Source of the DNA: Platanthera guangdongensis
Lineage: Eukaryota; Streptophyta; Magnoliopsida; Asparagales; Orchidaceae
Assembly (NCBI GenBank): GCA_039583875.1
Contig: CM077166.1
Location: forward strand, 88,906,564 to 88,970,563
DNA: 64,000 bases
Direction of reading: 5' to 3'
A model generated the notes under the pieces. It was not told where the DNA came from and did no database searches. It saw only the letters and a list, made by a program, of their open reading frames with translations. Shown here piece after piece: positions 12,170 through 22,243 of this stretch. Each line of letters begins with the position of its first letter. Within the stretch, counting starts at the first letter, position 1. The position numbers and the translations under genes were made by a program.

Positions 12170-13182
12170 AGATCACATTAAACTTCCCCTTTCTTTTGTC
12201 CACCGGATGCGGTGGAGGCAAGGCCTGGAGTGGTACGGGGTGCAAAATAGGTTGGATCTGCGGGCACCTTGCTCTGAGATGTCCTTGTCTACCACACTGA
12301 TAACAGGCTTTCTCTTTGGCCCAGCAACGGGCAGTCTTATGCCCCTTTCATCCACATACTGCACACTCCAAATCTCTGGTTGGCGCACCCTAAATGGCGT
12401 GCACCTGCTCCTTCTTCTGCATTCCCAATCGCTTGAAACATCTCTCAAACGGGTGACCTGACCGGCCACAGAAGCTACACATCTCCTTATTCTTCTTTCT
12501 CCCAGCAGCTTCTTGGGAGCTTTTCCCTTCCACTAGCTTTCTCTTGTCCTTCCTCATCAACTGACCTCTTTGTTTTGCATTTTCTATAGCTTCAACCTTC
12601 AAAGCAGCCTCAACCACACTAGTATAACTCGTCTCTCCATAAGCGCTTGTGAACTGCTGTGCATCGCTCCGGAGTCTGCCAAGAAATCTCTTCACTCGGT
12701 CAGCTTCCGTAGACACCAGGCCCGGAGTGAACCGACTTAGTTTGCTAAACTCACTTTCATACTCACTAACTGTGAGTTTCCTCTGCTTCTGGTACAAGAA
12801 GTCATTCATCAGGCGGTCCCTTTCGACCGACGACAGAAATTTGCGTCGTAGCATTTCTTTGAAGACTTCCCATGAACATCCCGCCACTATGCTTTCCTTT
12901 TCTCGCAACCACCAACTTTTTGCCAGTCCGTTTAGTTGGTAGGCGGCAAGCATCACCTTCTGGTCCTCGGTAACGCCAGAATAGACAAACATCTCTTCCA
13001 ACGTGATCACCCAATCATCCAAGATCACAAAGTCCGCTTTGCCATTATAGGTAGGTGGTCCAAGTCGTTGAAACTGCGAGATAAAAGTCATCGTAGGAGG
13101 AACCACAACTGGGGGTATCAACATCACGGAAGGAGTAGAAACAACGGGGCCTCTGACAGGCTCTTGCACTCTTGGTGCCAGC
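12170..13182 (-). pseudogene. gag: Gypsy-A gag, capsid and nucleocapsid part
   Basis: A retrotransposon gag capsid domain reads from about 13080 (FQRLGPPTYNGKADF) to 12600. Three CCHC-type knuckles follow: CSFCGRSGHPFERC near 12470, CAVC..KGHKTARC near 12350 and CYQCGRQGHLRARC near 12290. In-frame stops lie after the first knuckle and within the second. Gag packages the RNA and builds the particle. The N-terminal part is at 21400-21573 beyond LARD-1, which inserted inside this ORF. Confidence 0.9.
13178..13182. repeat. Target-site duplication of LARD-1 (CCAGC; partner 21400-21404)
   Basis: CCAGC occurs immediately before the left TG and immediately after the right CA of LARD-1. It is a perfect match, and removing it rejoins the Gypsy-A gag frame. 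Confidence 0.95.
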
Positions 13183-14153
13183 TGATGGTTAAAACTCGGA
13201 AATTATTTACGGTCACGCGGCGACCCGGCGGTTTTATTTGAGAAAAAGGCGGAAGTGATTTTATTTAGAAAACGGGGCGCGCGTATTTATTTATTTATTT
13301 TGGATATAAAAAAGGTTTAGAAATCGAGTTTTAACGAAAGGAGGCAAGTGCACCTATCGTGAGTAGTACAGGATATTCCGGGTGGAATATCGAGGTCGTA
13401 TTGTTCTCGGGTCCGGTTCGATTATTTCTACTCTTCCCTGGAGGGGACTATTATTTTACCGATAATTATCTTGTCGGGATATTTTATATAAAAATACAGA
13501 AAATGGCGGAAAGAAAATGAAAGCAATAAAAAGAAAGCTTGAAGGTGGTGCCGATGAAGAGCTTAGCTCGATGACACCGAAAAAACAAATGAACCAAAAT
13601 AGACTTTAAATAAAAAGAGCTCCTAAGTTTCTAATTAATTAAGGCGGAGACTTGGCCGTGGAGGTTCCACTAAAATGAGCTCACCTATCTCTAGGACTAT
13701 CGCTCACCTGAACGCTAAGACTATTCGACCGAACGTTAGTCCGACGAAGGATTCCTCTTAACGCCCGCATTACGCTAAGAACCCCGCTATTGGGTGGGGA
13801 ACCCAATCCGGTAGAGTTGGCACTCTCTTTGCCAAGGGGTGATCTGTCCATACGCACAGCCTCTCGGCGAGCGTATGGAAAACGGAAATAGGGCCCACAC
13901 ATCGATATGTGGTCCTACGCGTCGTTAACCCCGGGCAAACCTTAAGTACTTTTAATTACTTAGAAAAATTAGACCTTTAATTATTTAAAGGAATTTTATC
14001 TGTCCCAATGCTCTTCGATGCCGAGGGCTAAGAACTGTTAGCCACTCATCGGAATGGGGACGGCTTGCGGGAAAAGCAGAAAAGAAAGCAGAAAAAGAAA
14101 GCAGTAAATGAAAGCAGTAAAATGAAAGCAGTAAAGGAAAGCTGAAAATTGCA

Positions 14154-14715
14154 AGTCCTACTCAAACGAGTAGGACTGAAGAAAGCAGTAAATTGCGAGT
14201 CCCGGCGCAAACGCGTGGGCGGGAGAAATGAAAGCAGTAAAACGCACACACGCAAGTCCTACTCAAATGAGTAGGAGAAAATAAATGCGGGTCCTACTCA
14301 ACCGAGTAGGACAAAATAAATGCAACGCACGCACACACTCTCTCGACATAAATGAAAACACACACACTCTACCGAAATAAAATCCAGCCATTAAACTCAA
14401 GTGAGTAGGCGGAAAAAAAAGGAAAATTACAAACTCACACACTCTACAGAAAGTAAAATAAGCAAGCGCCATTTAACTCTTAACGAGTAGGCAGAAATAA
14501 ATGCGCACACACCCACAAGCGAAAAAATTAAGAAAAACTAAGTTGACGAAAAAATTAAAACAACTGCATTTCTACCGCTAAAATACGGTAGAAATGCATA
14601 AAAAGCAAAAATAAAAATAAACGGAGCGAAAAAGTTTGCAAATAAACGCAAAATGAAAGTGATCGAAAAATAAAAATGAATACATTTCTACCGCTAAAAT
14701 GCGGTAGAAATGCAT
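14154..14715. repeat. Hairpin-forming inverted repeats in LARD-1 LTR
   Basis: Several perfect short hairpins occur. AGTCCTACTC pairs with GAGTAGGACT across a 4-nt loop at 14154-14177, with similar units at 14257-14276 and 14291-14312. TGCATTTCTACCG pairs with its complement over an 8-nt loop at 14565-14598, and a 12-bp version lies at 14683-14712. They are downstream of the TATA box, so they should be in the transcript. The same series is in the other LTR near 19520-20075. Confidence 0.85.
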
Positions 14716-15281
14716 AAAAAGAGAACGAAATAATTAAAAGAGGAAAAAGTTTAAACGAAAAATCAAAGTGCGTGAAAAATTAAAACGACTAAATTTCCAT
14801 TCTTATGATTTTATAGAAATGCTAGAAAAGTGATAATAAAGTTAAAAGGAGTAAAAAGTTTTACGGATAAAAATGAACAAAACTAGCGAAAAGAAAAAAA
14901 AACTTTTAAAATGTTTTTATAAACTCATAAGGATGGACATGATATGAACGGAAAATGCTAACCTATGAAAATTATGAAAAGCAATAAAACTAATTAAAAC
15001 TCATACACGCACACACACACATATGAAGAAGAACGAAAAAAAACTAAGTTAAGGAAAGAAATAAGATTGCATAAGAGAGCCACATAGTTGAAGTCCAAAA
15101 TCCATAAAAGAGAGAAAAACTACAGTTTTATTAAGCTAAAAACGAAGATTACAAAGTTAAGAAAAATAAAGGAGAGGGGGAGAAATTTCCCTTACATAGC
15201 ATTTGGACTCATAAGAGCAGCATAACTCCTATACAAAATGGTTCAAAAAAAGGAACAGGAATTCAAAGGAGACCCTCTGAA

Positions 15282-15287
15282 TTTATA
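15282..15287 (-). promoter_or_regulatory. TATA box of LARD-1 LTR
   Basis: Minus-strand CTATAAATTC is 17 bp after the last palindrome unit. The same box is at 20644-20649 in the other LTR, and CTATAAATT holds the same place in Athila-1 (36253-36259). Confidence 0.75.
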
Positions 15288-15303
15288 GACAAAATTTTCA
15301 TGG

Positions 15304-15869
15304 GTCACGCCCTTGGTCACGGGCGTGACAGGGGGCGTGACAGTACTATTTGGAAGGCGGCCGGCGATTTGACGGGAAAGTTGACTTCGGGCTGGACATG
15401 TGGCGGTCTCGCAGTGGTCACGCCCTTGGTCACGGGCGTTACATGGGGCGTGACAGGTAGGTGGATCTGGGCGCGGTGCGCGCCGAAAGTCTTCGGGTAG
15501 GTCCTTGTCGAGCTAGCTGGAAAGGTCACGCCCCAGGTCACGGGCGTGACTCTGGGCTTGTCGGCTGGTGTCGACACTCGACGAATGTCGAGCTGAAAGT
15601 GTCGAGTTGAAAATCGTCGAGCGGAAAGAGGTGTCACGCCCTAGGTCACGGGCGTGACTCTAGGCGTGACTGCTTGTGTCGACACTCGACGATCGTCGAG
15701 ATGAAATCGTTCGAGTGGAGTGTCACGGGCTTGGGTCACGCCCCGTGTCGGGTGACACGGGCGTGACCCCGGGCGTGTCAGGCTTTGGTCTTCAAAAATT
15801 GCTGATTCACGGGATTTTGACGTGTCACGCCCTGGTCACGGGCGTGACCAATATGTCACGGGCGTGACA
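15304..15869. repeat. U3 array of CACGGGCGTG and TCGACGATCGTCGA palindromes (LARD-1 3' LTR)
   Basis: At least six units pair GTCACGCCC with GGGCGTGAC around a short spacer, interspersed with units such as CTCGACGATCGTCGAG. The array fills about 565 bp of U3 and stops just before the TATA box. Confidence 0.9.
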
Positions 15870-16044
15870 TGTCAATTTTTTGGCAGATTTTCATTTTTTT
15901 CCTGAAAAATAAAATAAACTAAGTTAGTATAATATTTACAAAAATAGGAGCATTTTATTGAATAAAAAATAAGTAAAAACGACAAAAATAAATGAAAACA
16001 ACTAAATTAATGTACACAAAAATAGGTATATTTACAATTCATCA

Positions 16045-16056
16045 AATACCCCCATA
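16045..16056 (-). other. Polypurine tract of LARD-1
   Basis: Minus-strand TATGGGGGTATT abuts the 3' LTR and equals the Athila-1 tract at 35611-35623, including the preceding CTTAAG context. Confidence 0.9.
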
Positions 16057-17351
16057 CTTAAGCTTTTGCTATTCCAGAGCAAAAGTTGGAGATGAACTTA
16101 TAAGGAATAAAAGAAATCCTAAGTTTAGCTACCGCTTGACTTAATTAAAAGGAAAATCAAAATAAACATCCGGGGTTAAAGAATTAAATCCTAATTTATG
16201 AAATGTTATGAATAGAGGAAGAGTTTCAAAAAGACTTCTAGAAAAAATAAAATAGAAAGTAAAAAATTATTTTTGTTAGTTTAACAAAGATGGATTGGAT
16301 TTATACAAAAAACTTTTAGCTTAAAAGAAGTTAAAGGAAATAATGTAATTTAAAAATTATGCTCTCAAAAAAAATTTAAATTAAGTCTAGAATCATTGAA
16401 ATAGGCTAAGTGGTTTGGTGGATTATGAAGAAGGCTTGAATATTGAGGCGAGATAATTTTTTCTCGAACCTCCAAATTTTTTTCTTTTGGATAGTTAGGA
16501 AAACGAAATCTTATTTTCCTAACACAAAAAAACTTTTTTTTTTCTTTCTTCATAATAAATAAAATTAACCAATGCATATTTGTAGGAGTAATGAATTTTA
16601 TCCTCTTACTTCATATATAATCTTTTTAAATTATTGGGTGCCTATGTTTACGGAACGAAATCTTATTCCCATTGACATAGGATCTTTTAAGGATAAAGGG
16701 GTAATCATGTCAAAGTAAGACATGAAAAAAAATGGAAGTGGGTTTAGTTTTTCAAAAGGAAAACTAGATTTTAATAAAAAGTTTTGAGAGCAACCTTTTT
16801 AAAATGAACGTTCCGATATTTCTAAAAGCATGAAGTAGAAATAATTGAAATCCATGGATGTTATTTTCTAACATAAAAAACGAGCTTCTATTTATAAAAT
16901 TAGAAGTGGTGGTGAAAAACAAGTTCCCTATTATAAGGAAAAGACATAAAAAATTCTTTAAATCTTAACCCCAGACACTTAAATCTATCGAACTTTAATT
17001 AATAAACGAATAGTAAGCAAATAATAACTAAAATTCGCATATAAATTAACTCGAAACTGGATTTTTGGAAAGCAAAAAGGGTTAAGAAATGGTATATTCG
17101 AATTATTTTGTTACATAATTTAACAAAACATTTTTTTTTTGAATTTTTTAGGGATTTTATCATTTTTTTGTGTTTTAATTATTATCTTTTTAGGATTTTT
17201 TAGACTTTTTATCTTTTTAGGGTTTTTGGTTTTTCTAATTTTTTTGATTTTTAGAATTATTTTGATAAGTTATTTACAAGAAAGAGGAGAGAAAGAAGTG
17301 TTATTTACAAAGAAGATAGGGGGAAAGAGAGATATTACAAAAAAAGGCAAA

Positions 17352-17446
17352 GTAAAAACTCGATTGCGGCCCCGCGAACAGACTCTTATTTGAATGGTTG
17401 GTTCGATGAGTCGACCGTCGCGGGCAGGCAAGATGCGAGTTTTTAC
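17352..17446. repeat. Imperfect inverted repeat resembling the Athila-1 LTR terminus
   Basis: GTAAAAACTCG at the left pairs with CGAGTTTTTAC at the right, with further G+C-rich pairing (CCCGCGA against TCGCGGG). The interior resembles the terminal ~65 bp of the Athila-1 LTR (GACTCATCGAACCAACCA, then AGAGTCTGTTCGCGGG), on the element's own strand. The region is GC-rich within T-rich surroundings. Confidence 0.7.
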
Positions 17447-17460
17447 AAAAAGAAGATGGG

Positions 17461-18480
17461 GGGAAAGAATTTTTTTTTTTTTTTTGAGTTTTTATTTTAT
17501 GATTTTTTTTTTTTTTTTTTGAACTTTTATGATTTTTGTTGAAAAAATTTTTTTTAATTATTATTAAAATAATGAAAAAAAAATTTTTTTTTAAGTTTTT
17601 GATTTTTGCATTTTTTGTATATTATTTTTTTTTTTTGTTAAGTACTGAATATAAAAAGTGCAGAATAGGAAAACACCCACACACTTAAACCCAACATTGT
17701 CCCCAATGTTGCAATCTAAGTATGCGGAACAGATAATATACAAAATATAATAAGTACAAAAAGAAAAAGGGAGGTTAGGAGCTTCCCTAAGACGAGTCCG
17801 GGAGGCCAAATTGGAAGCCCTGCATTATTTAGAAAAAAAAGAAAGAAGCAAAATATAACAGAAAAAAACAAAAAAAAGATAAACTCGGCCTAAAGAATTG
17901 CGGGCGGTAGGGGGGGGAATGTGCGTGGGGGAGGCGGAGGTAGCTAAGGCCTTAGCGACCACTACGTGATAAAAATATGATCCCCTAGCGCGCATAATAA
18001 TGGAAGCGTGCCGAAGCAAAATGAAACGAAATAAAACAAAGTTAAATAAAAGAAGTTAAATAAAATATATATAGATTTAGTATTATTATTTTTTTGTTGG
18101 TGTTTTTAAGTAGATTTTTTTTTAGTTCATTTTTTGTTTTTTAGTTTTCTAAGAGTTTTTTTTTTTTTTTTAAGTTTTAAGTTTTTCTCTGTTTTTTTTT
18201 ATGTTTGATTTTTTTTTTTTTTTTTTTTTTTTGAACTTTTTAGATTTTTAGGTTTTTGTTTTTAGAGTTTTTGTTTTTTTTTAGATTTTTTTAGATTTTT
18301 TGGTGTTTTAGGATTTATAGAAAATGACGTCATTTCAAAAAAATATTTTATAAATAATAATAATATGATAAAAAGATATATATATATTTTCTAAGTTTTT
18401 GTTTTTTTTTTCTTTTTAAAGTAGTTTTTTTTTTAATAGTATTATTATAAATAGATTTTTTTTTCAAAAATAAGGTAAAA
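17461..18480. repeat. T-rich low-complexity region in LARD-1
   Basis: Homopolymer T runs and A/T-only stretches dominate (A runs on the element's sense strand). No gene or structured motif is apparent apart from the leader of the primer site at its right edge and the stem-loop block near 17690. Confidence 0.85.
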
Positions 18481-18518
18481 TTAATAGATTTCCAGGGTTT
18501 AAAATAACGAACCTAAAA

Positions 18519-18536
18519 TTCCCGGCAACGGCGCCA
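18519..18536 (-). other. Primer-binding site of LARD-1 (tRNA-Asp type)
   Basis: Minus-strand TGGCGCCGTTGCCGGGAA is complementary to the 3' end of plant tRNA-Asp including CCA, and starts 6 nt after the LTR. This is the primer site usual for Athila-type elements. Confidence 0.88.
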
Positions 18537-18542
18537 AAAACT

Positions 18543-21399
18543 TGATGGTTAAAACTCGGAGGAAATTATTTACGGTCACGCGGCGACCCGGCGGTTTTAT
18601 TTGAGAAAAAGGCGGAAGTGATTTTATTTAGAAAACGGGCGCGCGTATTTATTTATTTATTTTGGATATAAAAAAGGTCTAGAAATCGAGTTTTAACGAA
18701 AGGAGGCAAGTGCACCTATCGTGAGTAGTACAGGATATTCCGGGTGGAATATCGTGGTCGTATTGTTCTCGGGCCGGTTCGATTATTTATACTCTTCCCT
18801 GGAGGGGACTATTATTTTACCGATAATTATCTTGTCGGGATATTTATATATAATAAAAATGCAGAAAATGACAGAAAGAAAATGAAAGCAATAAAAAGAA
18901 AGCTTGAAGGTGGTGTCGATGAAGAGCTTAGCTCGATGGCACCGAAAAAAACAAATGAACCAAAATAGACTTTAAATAAAAAGAGCTCCTAAGTTTCTAA
19001 TTAATTAAGGCGGAGACTTGGCCGTGGAGGTTCCAATAAAATGAGCTCACCTATCTCTAGGACTATCGCTCACCTGAACGCTAAGACTATTCGACCGAAC
19101 GTTAGTCCGACGAAGGATTCCTCTTAACGCCCGCATTACGCTAAGAACCCCGCTATTGGGTGGGGAACCCAATCCGGTAGAGTTGGCACTCTCTTTGCCA
19201 AGGGGTGATCTGTCCATACGCACACAGCCTCTCGGCGAGCGTATGGAAAACGGAAATAGGGCCCACACATCGATATGTGGTCCTACGCGTCGTTAAACCC
19301 GGGCAAACCTTAAGTACTTTTAATTACTTAGAAAAATTAGACCTTTAATTATTTAAAGGAATTTTATCTGTCCCAATGCTCTTCGATGCCGAGGGCTAAG
19401 AACTGTTAGCCACTCATCGGAATGGGGACGGCTTGCGGGAAAAGCAGAAAAGAAAGCAGAAAAGAAAGCAGTAAATGAAAGCAGTAAAATGAAAGCAGTA
19501 AAGGAAAGCTGAAAATTGCAAGTCCTACTCAACGAGTAGGACTGAAGAAAGCAGTAAATTGCGAGTCCCGGCGCAAACGCGTGGGCGGGAGAAATGAAAG
19601 TAGTAAACGCACACATGCAAGTCCTACTCAAATGAGTAGGAGAAAATAAATGCGGGTCCTACTCAACCGAGTAGGACAAAATAAATGCAACGCACGCACA
19701 CACTCTCTCGACATAAATGAAAACACACACACTCTACCGAAATAAAATCCAGCCATTAAACTCAAGTGAGTAGGCGGAAAAAAAAGGAAAATTACAAACT
19801 CACACACTCTACAGAAAGTAAAATAAGCAAGCGCCATTTAACTCTTAACGAGTAGGCAGAAATAAATGCGCACACACCCACAAGCGAAAAAATTAAGAAA
19901 AACTAAGTTGACGAAAAATTAAAACAACTGCATTCTACCGCTAAAATACGGTAGAAATGCATAAAAAGCAAAAATAAAAATAAACGGAGCGAAAAAGTTT
20001 GCAAATAAACGCAAAATGAAAGTGATCGAAAAATAAAATGAATACATTTCTACCGCTAAAATGCGGTAGAAATGCATAAAAAGAGAACGAAATAATTAAA
20101 AGAGGAAAAAGTTTAAACGAAAAATCAAAGTGCGTGAAAAATTAAACGACTAAATTTCCATTTTATGATTTTATAGAAATGCTAGAAAAGTGATAATAAA
20201 GTTAAAAGGAGTAAAAAGTTTTACGGATAAAAATGAACAAAACTAGCGAAAAGATAAAAAAAAAAAACTTTTAAAATGTTTTTATAAACTCATAAGGATG
20301 GACATGATATGAACGGAAAATGCTAACCTATGAAATTATGAAAGCAATAAAACTAATTTTAAACTCATACACGCACACACACACATATGAAGAAGAACGA
20401 AAAAAAACTAAGTTAAGGAAAGAATAAGATTGCATAAGAAGAGCCACATAGTTGAAGTCCAAATCCATAAAAGAGAGAAAAACTACAGTTTTATTAAGCT
20501 AAAAACGAAGATTACAAAGTTAAGAAAAATAAAGGAGAGTGGGAGAAATTTCCCTTACATAGCATTTGGACTCATCCGAGCAGCATAACTCTATACAAAA
20601 TGGTTCAAAAAAAGGAACAGGAATTCAAAGGAGACCCTCTGAATTTATAGACAAAATTTTCATGGGTCACGCCCTTGGTCACGGGCGTGACAGGGGCGCG
20701 TGACAGTACTATTTGGAAGGCGGCCGGCGATTTGACGGGAAAGTTGACTTCGGGCTGGACACGTGCGGTCTCGCAGTGGTCACGCCCTTGGTCACGGGCG
20801 TGACATGGGGCGTGACAGGTAGGTGGATCTGGGCACGGTGCGCGCCGAAAGTCTTCGGGCAGGTCTTGTCGAGCTAGCTGGAAAGGTCACGCCCCATGTC
20901 ACGGGCGTGACTCTGGGCGTGTCGGCTGGTGTCGACACTCGACGAATGTCGAGCTGAAAGTGTCGAGTTGAAAATCGTCGAGCGGAAAGAGGGTGTCACG
21001 CCTAGGTCACGGGCGTGACTCTAGGCGTGACTGCTTGTGTCGACACTCGACGATCGTCGAGATGAAATCGTCGAGTGGAGTGTCACGGGCTTGGGTCACG
21101 CCCCGTGTCGGGTGACACAGGCGTGACCCCGGGCGTGTCAGGCTTTGGTCTTCAAAAATTGCTGATTCACGGGATTTTGACGTGTCACGCCCTGGTCACG
21201 GGCCGTGACCAATATGTCACGGGTGACATGTCAATTTTTTGGCAGATTTTCATTTTTTTCCTGAAAAATAAAATAAACTAAGTTAGTATAATATTTACAA
21301 AATAGGAGCATTTTATTGAATAAAATAAGTAAAAACGACAAAATAAATGAAAACAACTAAATTAATGTACACAAAAATAGGTATATTTACAATTCATCA
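18543..21399 (-). repeat. 5' LTR of LARD-1 (2857 bp)
   Basis: It is nearly identical to 13183-16044. Differences are scattered one- to three-base indels and a few mostly transition substitutions. High LTR similarity means recent insertion relative to the other elements. Confidence 0.95.
20664..21230. repeat. U3 palindrome array (LARD-1 5' LTR)
   Basis: This copy matches the array at 15304-15869 in unit order, with small differences such as a lost or gained base in single units near 20690 and 21200. Confidence 0.88.
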
Positions 21400-21573
21400 C
21401 CAGCCCAGACATCACTGATGACATAGCTTGGAGCTGGAACTGCACATCCTGCACTTGCCTAGTCAAAGCATCATTACTTTGTCGTAGACTATCCATCAGG
21501 GCATTATTCTGCGCGCCCGAAGACTAGCCTTCAGATTGGGGAGTCTGCCTTGTCACTGGACGCCTCTACATCC
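21400..21573 (-). pseudogene. gag: Gypsy-A gag, N-terminal fragment
   Basis: Minus-strand translation gives a start codon at about 21573 followed at once by a stop, then RRPVTRQTPQSEG, a second stop, and a glutamine-rich helix (NNALMDSLRQSNDALTRQVQ). The frame continues into the gag at 13177 once LARD-1 and one CCAGC are removed. Both stops would silence gag. Confidence 0.8.
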
Positions 21574-22230
21574 TATAAACCATTTCACTCTAAATCAAGC
21601 TCAAACCCAACAATCAACACATAACGACGTTGTACAGACAATACATATATAAATATGAACATCAACTACTAACTTGCTCCGGGAGTTTAAGAATGATGTT
21701 ATGCCTAGCCTAAGATGACTCACCGTCATCCCACTACCTTGTGCCTAAACCATGAATGCATGAATTTCTTTGACCCAAAACCATGTGTGTACAGGTTTCA
21801 TCATGTAAATCTTTAGCTCGGCACGTTGTGCTCATGCAATGTTATGTTATGCGTGCTGTGCTATGCATTCTAAAAAAAGCCTTAATGCATACCATGAGCG
21901 GTCATACGCATCACAATGCTATGCATCCCATACTACATAACATTGCATGCAACGAATAAAAGAAAACGTGCTAGTCGCATCCATGTGGTGAGGTTATGCA
22001 TCCCATACTACATAACCGTCCCATGTTGCCCCTATGGTGGATCCATATAAAACCACATATTATGCATCCCATACTACATAATATGCCCCGTATACTTCTG
22101 TTCATGCCATGAGTGTGGTGTTCGTGCTTTGGCCAAGACGTACTGATGGCACCTCGGTGTATGTATGATATGATGATTAATACGTATTACAAAAAGGAAA
22201 GTTTGCCCGACCAATTGTCAAACAAACCTG
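21574..22230 (-). other. Gypsy-A untranslated leader
   Basis: This is about 650 bp between the primer site and gag. No open frame is supported. It contains CATG/TGCAT-rich sequence and three copies of a 21-bp repeat. Confidence 0.75.
21920..22082. repeat. Three direct repeats of a 21-bp unit in the Gypsy-A leader
   Basis: TATGCATCCCATACTACATA occurs at about 21920-21940, 21995-22015 and 22061-22081, spaced 75 and 66 bp apart, each followed by A. Flanks differ, so this is not a simple tandem duplication. Confidence 0.88.
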
Positions 22231-22243
22231 TCTCTGATACTAA
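22231..22243 (-). other. Primer-binding site of Gypsy-A (initiator tRNA-Met type)
   Basis: Minus-strand TTAGTATCAGAGA adjoins the LTR; it matches the TGGTATCAGAG-type initiator-Met site with one change. Confidence 0.75.

Larger units (their letters stand above)
13183..16044 (-). repeat. 3' LTR of LARD-1 (2862 bp)
   Basis: It begins at plus-strand TGATGGTTAAAACTCGG and ends ...AATTCATCA. Minus-strand U3 starts at 16044 with TGATGAATTG, comparable to TGATAAGTTG of Athila-1. It holds the palindrome array, a TATA box and hairpin-forming repeats. The block 13680-14040 matches 37660-38070 of Athila-1 in reverse orientation. Confidence 0.95.
16045..18542 (-). other. LARD-1 internal region, non-coding
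   Basis: I find no gag, protease, RT, RNase H or integrase similarity on either strand. It is AT-rich with long T-runs. Blocks match the 3' non-coding region of Athila-1: 16560-16690 corresponds to 34985-35120, and 17670-17720 corresponds to 33900-33950 (both reversed). The short ORFs here (for example 17591-17809) correspond to the same non-coding blocks. Confidence 0.88.
13183..21399 (-). mobile_element. LARD-1, non-coding Athila-related LTR retrotransposon
   Basis: Two near-identical LTRs (13183-16044 and 18543-21399) flank 2498 bp without gag or pol similarity. The Asp-tRNA primer site and polypurine tract are both intact and on the minus strand. The LTRs and the non-coding internal region resemble Athila-1 (27533-38443): the same G-rich PPT context, the same 3' non-coding blocks and the same LTR segments. 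This fits a large retrotransposon derivative mobilised in trans by an Athila relative. It inserted into Gypsy-A gag and is the youngest element here by LTR similarity. Confidence 0.93.

Noticed and set aside
17139..17393. Hydrophobic small ORF in LARD-1 that looks like a membrane peptide
   Set aside because: It is a T-rich low-complexity translation (Phe/Leu/Ile) and lies opposite the element's sense strand.
18519..18536. Possible tRNA-Asp gene fragment
   Set aside because: Only the 3' terminal 18 bases match, in antisense, next to an LTR. This is a primer-binding site and no tRNA body is present.
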